DNA of 64,000 nucleotides. Origin: Quercus robur (taxonomy: Eukaryota > Streptophyta > Magnoliopsida > Fagales > Fagaceae). The notes beneath the pieces were generated by a model. The model was given only the letters and a program-made list of their open reading frames with translations. It did not search any database and was not told the origin of the DNA. The stretch lies in the NCBI RefSeq assembly GCF_932294415.1, contig NC_065539.1:49061501-49125500 (forward strand), written 5' to 3'. Positions 33,699-45,604 of the stretch are shown piece after piece. Within the stretch, counting starts at the first letter, position 1, and each line of letters starts with the position of its first letter. Both the position numbers and the translations under genes were made by a program.

Positions 33699-34139
33699 CA
33701 CTTAATTGTGTTACTACTTGGGCATTTGCTATTTCAGCTGAGGTTATTAAACTCTTGTTTGATGCTTCAGCAGTTCATTTTGTCACGTTGCAACTATGAA
33801 CTATTTTCATTTTATTTTGGTTGTTTCTTTGCTTTTGTAGTAATTGTATTTAAGTAATATTATGTAATAGTACATCTATATATTTGGAGTGGATGTTATA
33901 TTCTATAGCCATGCATTTTGGGTATGAATTGTAACATAAATGTGAAAAATGGGAACCTCTATTTCATTGTCAGTTATAAGTTTGTGCTGAAAAATAAGTA
34001 AATAAAAGGCTACTCTTTCAATATTATACCCAATACAACTTCAATCAGAGTAACTTTTTAACTTGAGAGAATTTTCCTAAACATCATAGCAATGTAAAGA
34101 TCTTAACCAAAAAAAATATTATGTAAAAGTTAAAAACAA

Positions 34140-34640
34140 AATGTATAGATAATTTAGAGAAAGGATGTCGATGGTGGATTGGAGGCAAGAGAAGTGCATT
34201 CATTTGGCGAGATAGGTGGCTCCATACCCCTACCACATTCCAAATTTGCTAACCAAAACCTCCTAATTTACAAGATGCCCCAGTGAACTCTCTAACTAAC
34301 ATGGAAAAAAGATGCTGGAAAACTGAACTGATTAGCAACTTATTCTCAAGAGAAGACATAGATGCAATTTTGGCTATTCCTCTTCTAATACGAGATAAAA
34401 TAATTTGGAGTTTCACACCACAGTTAATAGTGCCTATCGTGTGGCTAGCGAGGCTAAATTTTCAACAATAGAGGAGACTTCCATGGGCAACAATAAGAAA
34501 CAGTTTTGGTCAGCACTGTGGAAGACCAAAATTCCAAATCCCATTAAAGTCCTCACATGGAGGGCATGTCACAATGAAATTCCTACTTATGAAAATCTTG
34601 GTAGGTGAGGAATTCCAATGGAACCATGGTGTCCCTTATG
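34140..34640 (+). mobile_element. LINE fragment (RT C-terminal zinc-binding region)
   Basis: Frames give SAFIWRDRWLHTPTTFQIC, then YRVASEAKFS, FWSALWKTKIPNPIKVLTW and EPWCPLCKLQ, the usual end part of plant L1 reverse transcriptase. Several frame changes and stops interrupt it. No RNase H or poly(A) remains; it stops where the right palindrome arm begins. Confidence 0.75.
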
Positions 34641-35046
34641 CAAGCTTCAAGTACAAAGATGATTTTGTTGATGCTGTAAACTTAAGCCCAACAGGCACAA
34701 TATTTAACAAAGCAGAACTTCTTTCACTTTAGAGTTCAATACCATGGCTAAACAAAATAAATTGCATCGTTTACGTACACTACAAATCCAGAACAGTAGC
34801 TTTACAAATCTTCACAAAAATCTGATATGCTTTGTTCTTCAATAGTTTCCTATGATGAAGCCCTTTTTTTAAAAAAAAAAAAGTGACAATAGGCTACACA
34901 ATGAAGTAGCCTTCCCCTTTGCAAATCCCTTACTTTCCATGGTTTGAGCCCTACCTTTCCACCAGCGGCTTCAATTCTCTTTATCTCATTTGGTTTGTCA
35001 GGCTTTTAACACAAACAATGTACCAAGCATGATATAGAAAAGAAAC

Positions 35047-35049
<3 letters not shown>

Positions 35050-35106
<57 letters not shown>
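35050..35106. repeat. (GA)n microsatellite
   Basis: About 28 uninterrupted GA units in the right arm of palindrome 3. The left arm has shorter CT tracts at the mirrored place (32550-32575 and 32754-32772). Confidence 0.95.
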
Positions 35107-35115
<9 letters not shown>

Positions 35116-35779
35116 AAAAGAAACAAAAATAGAGAACTCACAAACCAGAAAAAAAGAAAAAATAGAAAAATAGAAACAGAGCACTCACAAACCTCTCTTG
35201 TTAGTTTTCGGCTTTTTAAAAAATAATTAATTAATTAATTTTTCCTGCCGGCAACCTGTGGAGGTGGAGCAATGGAGGAGGAGAGAGAGAGAGAAATGGA
35301 AAGAGAGAAACGTAGAGAGAGAAAGTGTTTTGGGTTTAGAAATAGGTTTACAATGTAATAAATGAGGCAATTAATGAGATCTTAATAAGAATATTTGTGA
35401 TAATGTAGGTCTTTTTTTAACCGTTAGATCTACTTAAATCCAACGGTTTAAAAAAGGTGTAACTTTTTATAGTTACACCAGATGTAACTTGAACCCATCT
35501 CATATATATATATATATATATAAAATATGTAATTGTAATTGTTTTTAAATGTACCTGTGCATATGTACGGGGTTACACACTAGTACTAGATAATATCTCG
35601 AGCGATGTGCAGACTACTTTATAATTTCATTTGAAATTATTTTTATGTATACTAGTAGTAGACTCACGCAATACGTGGAAATATATAATTATTTTATATT
35701 ATAATATAATGTATAATATTTATTTCTCTAAATTTGTTGAAGATAATTTGTTCTCTTTAAAAATTAAACAATTTCTATT

Positions 35780-36800
35780 CAATCCAATTAGGTCTACTTT
35801 GGTCCACTTAGTCCAATTCAGTTCACTCAATCAATTTTGGTCTCCTTCAATCCATTTTAAACTAATTGGGTCTTAAGTTGATTCTTTTTGTAGGTTTTCT
35901 TTTCAAATTTAGCTCAAAATTTCAATTTTTTTTTTCTTAAGTTTTGGGTTGAAAAGTATGAAATTTTATTATATTTGGACAAAACTCTTTAGTTTTGAGT
36001 TAAAAAATACAACAACAAAAAATAGACATTATAAATTAGAAATATGAGTCCCAAAAATGCAATAAAAATTATAAATATTCAAAAATCTTATTTGGTCCAC
36101 ATTGGCTCTATTTGGTCTATTATGTCCACTTCAGTCCATAAGGCCATAATCAGTCCATTCGATCCTATTTAGTCCATTTTGTCCACTAAAGTTTTATTCG
36201 GTCCATTTGGTCTTCTTCAATCCACTTCAATCTTACTCGGTCCATTCAGTCCACATTGGTCCTATTTTGTGCATTTCGGTTCTATTCAGTCTAAATTGGT
36301 CCTATTTGGTTCATTTTGTCCACTTTTTTCCTATTCGGTCCATTTTGTCCACTCTGGTCTTATTCGGTTTATTCTGTCCACTTTGATTCTATTTCATTCT
36401 ATTTGGTCCATTCTGTCCACTTTGGTCCACTTCAGTCCTATTCGGGCCATTTGCTACACTTTGGTTCTACTCGGTCTATTTTGTCCACTTTGTTCTACTC
36501 GGTCCACATTGGTTCTATTCAGTCCATTTTGTCCACTTTGGTCTTATTCAGTTCATATTAGTCCTATTTGGTCCACTTCAGTCTAATTTGGTCATGTTTG
36601 GTCCATTTTGTCTGCTTTGGTCTTAATCTCAATCTATCCATTGTTATTCAATCCACTTTGGTCTTATTAGGTCCTATTCGGTTCACTTTGGTCCTATTTG
36701 GTCCACCTTGTTCCTACTCAGTTCATTCGATCCTTTTTTGTCCATTCAATCCACTTTGTTCCATTTCGGTCCATTTTGGTCCACTTCGATCTATTTTTGT
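35780..36800. repeat. GGTCCA-type minisatellite
   Basis: About 1 kb of degenerate short units built on TTTGGTCCAyTT, TTCGGTCCATT and TTTTGTCCACTT, with a non-repetitive gap near 35880-36080. Open frames in it (for example FGPFCPLWSYSVH, repeated) are by-products of a repeat without stop codons, not genes. Confidence 0.85.
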
Positions 36801-37611
36801 GTACTTACATAATGAGAAAAGATATGTTTGGGTTGAAAGTACCAATTCTAAATCCAAATTTATTAAAAATATATATAAATCTCAAACTCGTAATATCTAA
36901 AATTTTAAACATAGCATTTGTGGGGCCAGAGAATTCATGGCCCAAGCCCACTTTACATTAAGGCCCAAGGTCTAAGCCGAGGAGAGTCATTGCCGAGGAT
37001 GCATAATGAAACCCCAAAAGGAGCATAAGGATATTGCCGAGGATGACCTCATGCTCAGCACCTCACAAAATGCCTGCAGAAAGGGACAAACTCAATATAG
37101 GGGCAGAACAAGGGAAAAAGCTGCCAACATCATAATACAAAACAGTGTATCTGACAAGCCCATACTCTAAACCATGCCCTTTAACTTTCCCAACGACCCC
37201 TAACCACTCTAGGTATGGGTTGACAGGACAGGTCTGCACCCCAGAAAGTAAAACTTACACGTGGATCCTAAAAGGGGAAACGAACACTACTATAAAAGGG
37301 AAAGAAAGCGAAGGAGAAGGGAGGCCCCAGGAAAGAGGGAAAATCCTACAAAAGGGGAGAAAAAGGAAAGGGTACAATGCTCCTCGGACATTGTCCGAGG
37401 ACTTGAACCCTGCAACCCGCACTAATGGAAGGCTTAGCTAGTCAAGCCAAGTCCCCCCGTAGAGAAGTTTCCACAGAAATCCCATTCAAACCGCTAACCT
37501 GTGACTAAGGTCCTGCCTTTCAAGCCCACTCTCTACAAATCATATTGTTAGGGCCCTTTACTTACGAGCCCAACGTCATTCTTGGGCTGTTAAATAATCG
37601 TGTCCCTACAA

Positions 37612-37630
37612 TTGGCGCCGTCTGTGGGAA
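37612..37630 (+). other. Primer-binding site of the non-coding LTR element
   Basis: TTGGCGCCGTCTGTGGGAA directly follows the left LTR. The same 19 bases follow the 5' LTR of the Gypsy element at 48235-58229. Confidence 0.75.
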
Positions 37631-37854
37631 GGCTTGCGCATTGGCGCAGGTGGTGGTGGAGTCAAGCCTCTATCAAGCAAAGGTCTGCAAAGGTCCCTCC
37701 ATTTCCAGCGACATGCAGTTGTTGCTCCGACATAAATTTCCGCTAGGGGCTACGCCTCACAATGCCGATGGCACGGGCAGCTCTAGGGGCTTCTAACATC
37801 AAGCTAACTCTCCCCATCCTGGTCGAGGGGCTAACCTTCGAAAAGTAAATAAGT

Positions 37855-38234
37855 GAAAGAAAAAATACAAGTTTTGGACAGAACCAAGGCCTTGTATGGT
37901 CCTCGGACTCAAGCCTATGGGGAAACCAACTACTTGAAAGAAAAAATACAAGTTTTGGATAGAACCAAGGCCTTGTATGGTCCTCGGACTCAAGCCTATG
38001 GGGAAACCAACTACTTGAAAGAAAAAATACAAGTTTTGGACAGAACCAAGGTCTTGTATGGTCCTCGGACTCAAGCCTATGGGGAAACCAATTACTTGAA
38101 AGAAAAAATATAAGTTTTGGACAGAACCAAGGCCTTGTATGGTCCTCGGACTCAAGCCTCTGGGGAAACCAACTACTTAGAAGAAACTACAAGTTTTGGA
38201 CTTGAGCCTCTGGGGAAACCAACTACTTAGAAGA
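37855..38234. repeat. 81-bp tandem repeats inside the LTR element
   Basis: Four units start at 37855, 37936, 38017 and 38098 (GAAAGAAAAAATACAAG ... CCTCGGACTCAAGCC), with shortened units to 38234. 81 is a multiple of three, so both strands show open repeating frames of 27 residues. No known protein. Confidence 0.9.
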
Positions 38235-38246
38235 GACAATACGGGG

Positions 38247-39357
38247 TGTAAGGTTGAATTTATTCAACCATCTAATTGGCTTTATTCCGTGCCAAATTTG
38301 CTTGTAATTCAGCATTTAGTAACCCTGTATTTAGGTGGGTTTGTTGTAAGGGTAGTGAGTGAGATAGAGTGAAGATTGCTCAAGAGTGTGCAAGAAAACA
38401 GAGTGTCGCGGCTGGGACTCGCGGGTGGACTCGCGGCTGCAAGCCGCCAGAAGCTGTACACGTGCCAAGCATGCTGGAAGATGAACAGTCATGCTAGCTG
38501 GAGCACTACAGGACAAAACAGGACAACTGGCCATACGGTTAACTCGCGACTGGATCTCGCGACTTGGTCAAGCCGCGAGGTCAAGCCGCGAGCAACCCCT
38601 GTTTTGCCAAAACCTGACGTTTCACATTCCTCTCCACTCCAGTATAAATACCCCTTTAACCCACGATTGAAAGAGAGCTTCCAGAGAGAATTTTGAGAGA
38701 GAAACCCTAAAGAAAAACAAGATTGTTTCACACACAATCCCTACCTTAGAGTCTCATCATATTCCTCAACTCTCTTCCTCTCCATTGTCAAATCCTTGAG
38801 AGGCATTATACCAAACCTGGTTCTCACCATCATCATCTCTGTGAGACAGTCGTTTGGAGTTCTGGGAAGCAGTTAGGAAGGAGCCAATATTCATTGGTTG
38901 ATGCTACGGTCTAGTAGCGGAATCCGGGAAGCTAGAAAAGAAAAAGGTTCGGCGCAACCTCGTTGGAGCAAGAAGCTTGGAGGGCTTAGGTGCACTGGGT
39001 AGATTAGGCTTGGAGGGTCTATTGCTGTCCTTGTATCCCAACTGTATTTTCTAGTGGATTGATTACCGCTTGGAAGGCGGCGGAGAGGTTTTTCGCCGAG
39101 GTCTTCGGTTTCCTCTTCGATAACACATCGGGTGTTATCTTTGTGTTTGCATCTTCCTTCCTCTCTATCTTTGCCTTTATTTTATCTGCTGTGGTTTTAT
39201 TTTGTTATGGCTTAGATAGTTGTTTAACCTATTTCACATTATAGCATATGTTAAGTTTCCGCACACTTGTTGTTTGACATATTGCTTGTGTTGGTTAAGT
39301 TAATTTTTGGGGGTCTAAACGTTCAAAAGTGTTTTTGTACACGTTTTTGAACTTTCA
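38247..39357. mobile_element. Solo LTR nested in the non-coding LTR element
   Basis: Begins TGTAAGGTTGAATT, ends GAACTTTCA, bordered by the perfect 5-bp duplication CGGGG (38242-38246, 39358-39362). Contains CAGTATAAATACCCC near 38640, a likely TATA box. Different family from the solo LTRs at 4584 and 11811. Confidence 0.9.
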
Positions 39358-41554
39358 CGGGGTTTGGACACAACCTGGAAGTCATATGGCCCTTAGAATC
39401 TACCCCGAAGAAGTGTTCCCCATTGATAGTTGGGTTAATCCCTAGAGTGAATGGAATCCCCAATCTACTCTCGGATCCTCGATACCAAGGGAACTGATGC
39501 GACAGTTATAGGGTCAGATGTTGTCAAAAACACGGTCAAAGTCCCTCACTGCTCGGTTACCCTCTCGGACGAATTATTTAGAGTTTATCGTTCTCGGACG
39601 GCCGCCTCGCATGCATTATGAAGCACTCAGCCGTTATCTCAGTTAGTTTCATGAGTTTAATCTACTGGGAATTATCATTATTATATTTGATAATGTCGAT
39701 AAGTTCAAAATTGGTAGGATTCTGTTTCAAGGTTTTTCCTGCTCTAAGCATCATTAAAGGAAAATACACATGTAATATCCCATTCACAAAGTAGTTGTTG
39801 CAGAAAAGAAAAGTATTTGAGAGGAAGCAAATCCACTTCTTATTAAGACAAAGAAACAGTACAGCGTACAATGAAAGAGCTTAAATAAGCTCATACTGAA
39901 ACTAACTACATAAGCGAAAAGAAAAGATACAAGAGAGTGAAGAAAAAGTCGAAGAAAAGGTGCAGAGAAGAGACGTGCTGCTGTTCCAAAATTTTGTCTA
40001 AGGAAACCATTCATCAATACTTTTACATGCCTATAACTCAGGCAGCAAAAGAGCCCAACTTGGGGCTTGCACCGTTGAAGAAAAGGCGCAGAGAGCCCGA
40101 CTTCGGGCTAGCACCGTTGAAGAAAAGGTGTAGGGAGCCGGAAGTTGAAGAGCCTCCACGTAACCACGCCTGCGATAGAGCAGACGGTGCTGATGGCGGA
40201 AAACCTTACTCCTGACGCACCAAGAATCTGGTGCGACCAGTACCTGCTTCTGATTTTGACTGAAAGAGGGAGAAATACCATTTCCCCCTTGGCAAGACGG
40301 AAGATTATTTTGAATCTGTGCCTCCCCTGTCCAGACCACGCCACCTTGAGTCTCGAAAGGACCCAGCGCCTCTGTGGCGGATGTAGTTCCTTTACCCCTG
40401 CCCGTATCTCAAACATATTGCACAAAGGGTGGATAGCGCTGAATATGAAAACTGTGATTATAGCTGAAAGATTATGATTTTGAAGAGAGCCGAAGGGTTT
40501 GTATGTAAGGAGAATAACCTCATATCCTACTTATATAAAGGGTAAGGTGGTGGCATTCAATTTGTGCAGCTTTCCAAGGAATGCTACGGACAAGGCAGAT
40601 TTGGCTCAATTTCCAACACCATTCGAAACCGTAGGATCTGAAGATCCTCGTGAAGGCACGCCTCGAGTATTGAAGCGTCAAAGGACTTCGCGTGAGTGGA
40701 TAAAGGAATGCCACTTAATTTGGCACGTCTCCCATGTAAATGGAAAAACACAAAAATTAGTAGAGTACCGAATTTGAACGAGCCATGATATAGGCCCAAC
40801 ATTACCAAAACCCTCCTTCCCAACTAAAAAGTCGGGCAGCAGGATTTTGAGGGGCTATTGTGGGGCCAGAGAATTCATGGCCCGGCCCACTTTACATTAT
40901 GGCCCAAGGCCTAAGCCGAGGAGAGCCATTGTCGAGAACGCATAATGAAATCCCAAAAGGAGCATAAGGATATTGCCGAGGACGACCTCATGCTCAGCAC
41001 CTCACAAAATGCCTGCAGAAAGGGGCAAACTCAGTATAGGGGCAGGACAAGGGAAAAAGCTACCAACATCATAATACAAAACATTGTATCTGACAAGCCC
41101 ATACTCTAAACCATGCCCTTTAACTTTCCCAACGACCCCTAACCACTCTAGGTATGGGTTGACAAGACAGGTCTGCACCCCAGAAAGTAAAACTTACACG
41201 TGAATCCTAAAAGGGGAAACGAACACTACTATAAAAGGGAAAGAAAGCGAAGGAGAAGGGAGGCCCCTGGAAGGAGGGAAAATCCTGCAAAAGGGGAGAA
41301 AAAGGGAAGGGTACAATGCTCCTCGGACACTGTCCGAGGACTTGAACCCTGCAACCCGCACTAATGGAAGGCTTAGCTAGTCAAGCCAAGTCCCCCCGTA
41401 GAGAAGTTTCCACAGAAATCTCATTCAAACCGCTAACCTGTGACTAAGGTCCTGCCTTTCAAGCCCACTCTCTACAAATCATATTGTTAGGGCCCTTTAC
41501 TTACGAGCCCAACGTCATTCTTGGGCTGTTAAATAATCGTGTCCCTACAGCATT

Positions 41555-42247
41555 TATTGTTACTACAGTTTTGTTGAGCCACATTAACATAGCACTTCAG
41601 TTCACTTCGGTATAGCTAAATTTAAGTGAAAGTCTTTATAAACATAAAGGCTATAAATATACAAATGTAATCTTTAGAGCAGTTATTTATTTGTTTTAAC
41701 GTCGTTGCTTTTAAATGAATTGCATGAGGTTGATTATACATTTAAGAAAAATAAATAAATAAATAAATATATGTATGTATATATGTATAATTTTTATTTA
41801 AATAAATTATTCATTCTCTTAAAAGAAATTATCATAATAATCAAAACTCATATCAAAATTATACTGAATATATATAAAAAATATATATATATATATATCT
41901 ATATATAATATTTATTCTTTAAATTTTATTGTAGAGAGAGAGACTACTTGTGATGAGAAACTAAAAAATACAACACCAAAACGTATGAATTTAGTACACA
42001 ACATTTTTAACATCAATTTAACAAGGTTTGATCAAACAGATATGAAAGGGGAAAAATGGGGTTTGAGATGAAATGTCATTTCTCCAACCCACCCCACCCT
42101 ATTGCCATCATTTGATTGATTGGTCCTTCTCTACTCAATTCCAAATAAAGAAACCAACAAATTCTAAAGTATAATCACCAGGGCTTGGTGGCTTTTGGTT
42201 TGTAAGGCCGTTTATATTTATTGTTTTACGTTATTTTGTTGTCAGAT

Positions 42248-42285
<38 letters not shown>

Positions 42286-42791
42286 ATCTTGTGAGGCTCA
42301 TACCTCACATCTCAAGAAGATGCCGATATGGTTTTATATGGTGGTTTGTTTTGGTTGAAAGGATGCAAAATCTCGAATGTTCTTATCCATATCAAACAAA
42401 CATTAATTCTATATTGGAATCTTGTGAGGCTCATACTCACATCTCAAGCAAATGGTCTTATATGGTGGTTCATTTTAAGAAATGCCCATATTAGTCTTTT
42501 TGTTACGATTATGTGTAACGGGTTGTATGGAAAATATGCATGTGCTCCCCACATGACCCTCACGTGTTTCCTAGAAGGACAATTTGATTAAGGGTCAATT
42601 TGGGGCCTAATAGGAAAGAAAACAAGTGAAAAATTATCATAATGAAGCCTAATGATTACCTTTATTGTTTTTTTTTTTTTTTTTTTGAGGGGGATTACTT
42701 TTATTGTTAAATGAAAATAAAACCCTCTTTTTGGTATTTTGTAGTTTTTGATAGCTTATTTGTTAAATGTGAAACAAAAATAAAATAAAAA
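41555..42791. other. AT-rich intergenic stretch
   Basis: No gene supported. (TA)n near 41880-41900 and 42256-42281, and the tandem repeat listed at 42283. Confidence 0.5.
42283..42475. repeat. Partial tandem duplication
   Basis: TTGGAATCTTGTGAGGCTCA occurs at 42281 and again at about 42414, each followed by a CACATCTCAAG block and TTATATGGTGGTT. Period about 134 bp. Confidence 0.8.
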
Positions 42792-44218
42792 TTAGGGTAA
42801 ATTGCAAAACACACCCCTGAAGTTTGGTGGCGTTTAGATTTTACACCCTAACGTTTCAGAAATTAGATTTTACACCCTGAAGTTACATTCCGTTTGCATT
42901 AACAATCCCTCCCGTTAGTTTTTGCTGACATGTCTGTTAAGTGCCACATAAACTTATGAAGTGTATTAATGATTCAATTGAAAGACAACACGTGGATTTA
43001 ATTTTACATCTCAGATAAAAAACCTAAAAAACTTTAAATTATTTCTACCAAACTATTAAATAATTTAATTCTATCTTTTACCTCAAAAAATACAATAATT
43101 TAATTAATTTTTTTTTTACCTGATAGGATGAACAAACCCAAACAAAAAAAAAAAAAAAACGACAAACACTAGCGAACAACCCAGAAAAATAAAAAACGAA
43201 GAACACGATGAACAAACCAGAAAAATCAAACACAAAAATTCAAACCAGCAAAAAAACAAATTACCATTGAATTAAAATTGAAATAGATGTAATGAACAAG
43301 AATGTTGGGAAAAAAAAAAAACCAAACGAGCATTTTCCTTTCAATCTCAATTGATGAGATCTAAGAGCACTTCGCCGAATTACCCAATCCATAGCCATCA
43401 GGGCACAACAACCCATTTACCCACTAACTGTCGTGACCCATCAAAACAAAGCCAAAATGCCCATCACCCTCTCTTCTCTAGTGTTCGCTAAGCCACCGAT
43501 GAGAGACCATGATTCCAGATATGGGCTTTCCAATCTCAATGTCAATCTCCTAGCCACCAATCTTTGAAATGACCACCAAATCGAGATGAGTAGCGATAGC
43601 GAGGTCGGAGAGAGCAAGGAAGAAGTTGAAGAACTTGGGGATGAAATGAAAGGCTGATGATCTTGAGTAACCACGATAGCCATAGTTAGTAGCCCAGCCC
43701 TTTGAGTATTGGTATTCTATCTCTCTCTCTCTTGGCCTCACCGATTTGTGGAGCAATTGTGATTTTTGTTTTAGTTTAGTTCCTTTATTATTTTGATAGT
43801 TTCTATGGCCTATGTGGGAATTAATTGAGATTGTACTGGGTTGGATTTGATGTTAGGAATTTTTGGGATGCCCAAAAATGTTAAAGAAAAAATATTTGAA
43901 TGATTTTATTTTTTGTTTTAAGTTTATTTGACTTTGAATTTTAAAGAATTTAATTTAATTATTTAAAGTGTTTTTGGTTATTTATTTGAGATGGAATAAT
44001 TAAAATAGGTAAGTCCATGTGTCATGTTTCAATTGGATCATTAGTACACATCATAAGCTTATGTGGCACTTAACAGACATGTTAACAAAAACTAACAGGA
44101 GGGGCTACTAATGCAAACAAAATAAAACATTAGGGTGTAAAATCCAACATTTGAAACGTTGGAGTGTAAAATCCAAACACTCCCAAATTTTAGAGGTGTA
44201 TTTTGTAATTTACCCTAA
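42792..44218. mobile_element. Mutator-like element with about 215-bp terminal inverted repeats
   Basis: Left TTAGGGTAAATTGCAAAACA is mirrored at the right end (TTTTGTAATTTACCCTAA), and pairing extends through GACATGTCTGTTAAGTGCCA to about 43005 and 44002. Flanks are A-rich (AAAATAAAA near both ends), so the target duplication is not certain. No transposase. The interior (43400-43750) has an unidentified open minus-strand piece that could be captured DNA. Confidence 0.75.
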
Positions 44219-44390
44219 AAAAAAATAAAACTAACTGGGAGGATTTTTTTTTTTTTTTCTTTTTCTAAAAAATCTGAAACATAAGGCAGAAAGCATTTTA
44301 GTCTTTGGCAAAAGGAATGTTTTGGTTGTGAAATCGTTTTCAATATTAGAAATAGAGAATACATCTTTAGAATCACTTTAAAGTTTATAG

Positions 44391-44427
<37 letters not shown>

Positions 44428-44491
44428 GAGCATTCTCATTTCTTTGTTTATTATTCGAACTATTTGTTTACCACGTGCTTGTTAAATTTCT

Positions 44492-44541
<50 letters not shown>

Positions 44542-45534
44542 GAATTCGAAACACAATTATAATTTAAATTGAATCTAAATTAGTATTTAATTGTTTGTTT
44601 AAACTTGCATCATATGTTCAAGTTAATTTTCTTAATTTCTGTATCAAGTGACCTAGTTATAATATTTAATGTGAAAGTCAATCGAGGTGATCATTTCACT
44701 CACATAAGTAAGACTATTATATTATCACTGCTATTAAATGTTTTCATGTATAAGCATGCATATTATTTTACTATATTTTAGATTAATTACTTGAATTTAT
44801 AGTCATAAGATATTGATTTATATGTCAAGTTAAATGGATGAGCTTTTAGGAGCTATTTTAAGAAGCATTTTATTAGGAGAATAATAAAACAATAAATGTT
44901 ATTGACAGCTTTTTATATTTCTCATGAAAATGATGTCAAAATTTTCTTATTATGGTTTATTAACAATTGCCTTATATATCAAAAACCAATTGCCCTAAGA
45001 GCATTAATTAACATGACTCTTAATTTATTAGTTTATATTAATCACTCTTACACAACATCAAACTTTATTACTTTATATTTTTTGAGAGTTTTAACCTTAT
45101 GGCGTCCGTTCCTGATGATAATTCTTTATCATCAGACCAAGACACCAATTAGTTTTTGGTGTAAGTGGAATTGAAATCCAGATTTTTTATTCAACCATCA
45201 GAAACTTTATCACTTTATACTAACTATACTACTCATGCACAAACTTTATTATCTGACCATTTTATTTTTTTTACCTAACATTGAACTTTATTAGCACACC
45301 ACTCATGCACAAACTTTATTACATCACAATTTATTCCTTTAGGATCTATTACATGACTATTTAGATATATTAATATGAGTTGTATTAATATGTGCCCTTA
45401 AAGCATTTGTTAACTGACCATTTTAGAAAAAAATTAATATCATTTTTATGGAAAATACAAATAGTAGTAAAGAGAGTTTTTAAAAATATTTCATAAACCA
45501 ATACTTTAAAGACATCCATTAACTTCTTCCTATT

Positions 45535-45578
<44 letters not shown>

Positions 45579-45604
45579 ATTGTTTCAAGTTTCAACCCTG
45601 TTGT
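44219..45604. other. AT-rich stretch with microsatellites
   Basis: No gene supported. (AT)n at 44397-44422 and 44501-44526, (GA)n at 45535-45578, and a SINE-like unit at 45091. Confidence 0.55.
45091..45230. mobile_element. SINE-like repeat, copy 2
   Basis: Related block by block to 24290-24431 (CATCAGACCAAGACACCAAT, TTTTTGGTGTAAG, TTGAAATCCAGATTTTTTAT). Better preserved at its start. Confidence 0.45.

Larger units (their letters stand above)
32354..35502. mobile_element. Long-inverted-repeat (palindromic) element 3
   Basis: Left arm 32354 to about 33180, right arm about 34641-35502, over 800 bp each and closely inverted. Anchors: GATCCAACGGTT with its inverse, TGAGATAAAGAGAATTGAAG with its inverse, and CAAGCTTCAAGTACAAAGAT with its inverse. 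Both ends carry GGGTTCAAGTTACACC-like termini, and (TA)n flanks lie at 32332-32353 and 35503-35522. The 1.46-kb loop has a LINE piece and a possible exon fragment. Confidence 0.75.
36919..41549 (+). mobile_element. Non-coding LTR retrotransposon (LARD-like)
   Basis: LTRs at 36919-37610 (692 bp) and 40859-41549 (691 bp), each TG...CA, with the perfect target duplication GCATT (36914-36918, 41550-41554). Primer-binding site right after the left LTR; purine-rich GATTTTGAGGGGC just before the right LTR. The 3.25-kb interior has no gag or pol; it holds 81-bp tandem repeats and a nested solo LTR. LTRs differ by a few percent by eye, so the insertion is moderately recent. Looks structurally whole but could move only with proteins supplied by another element. 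Confidence 0.92.

Noticed and set aside
36179-36961. Several 80-135 codon open frames rich in Phe, Ser, Leu and His
   Set aside because: They lie in the GGTCCA minisatellite in overlapping frames; the repeat simply lacks stop codons.
37799-38155. Open frames on both strands with a 27-residue repeat
   Set aside because: A by-product of 81-bp tandem repeats inside a non-coding LTR element; no family resemblance.
39937-40823. Overlapping 60-110 codon frames in the right half of the non-coding LTR element
   Set aside because: No gag or pol motif could be seen in them, and both strands are about equally open.
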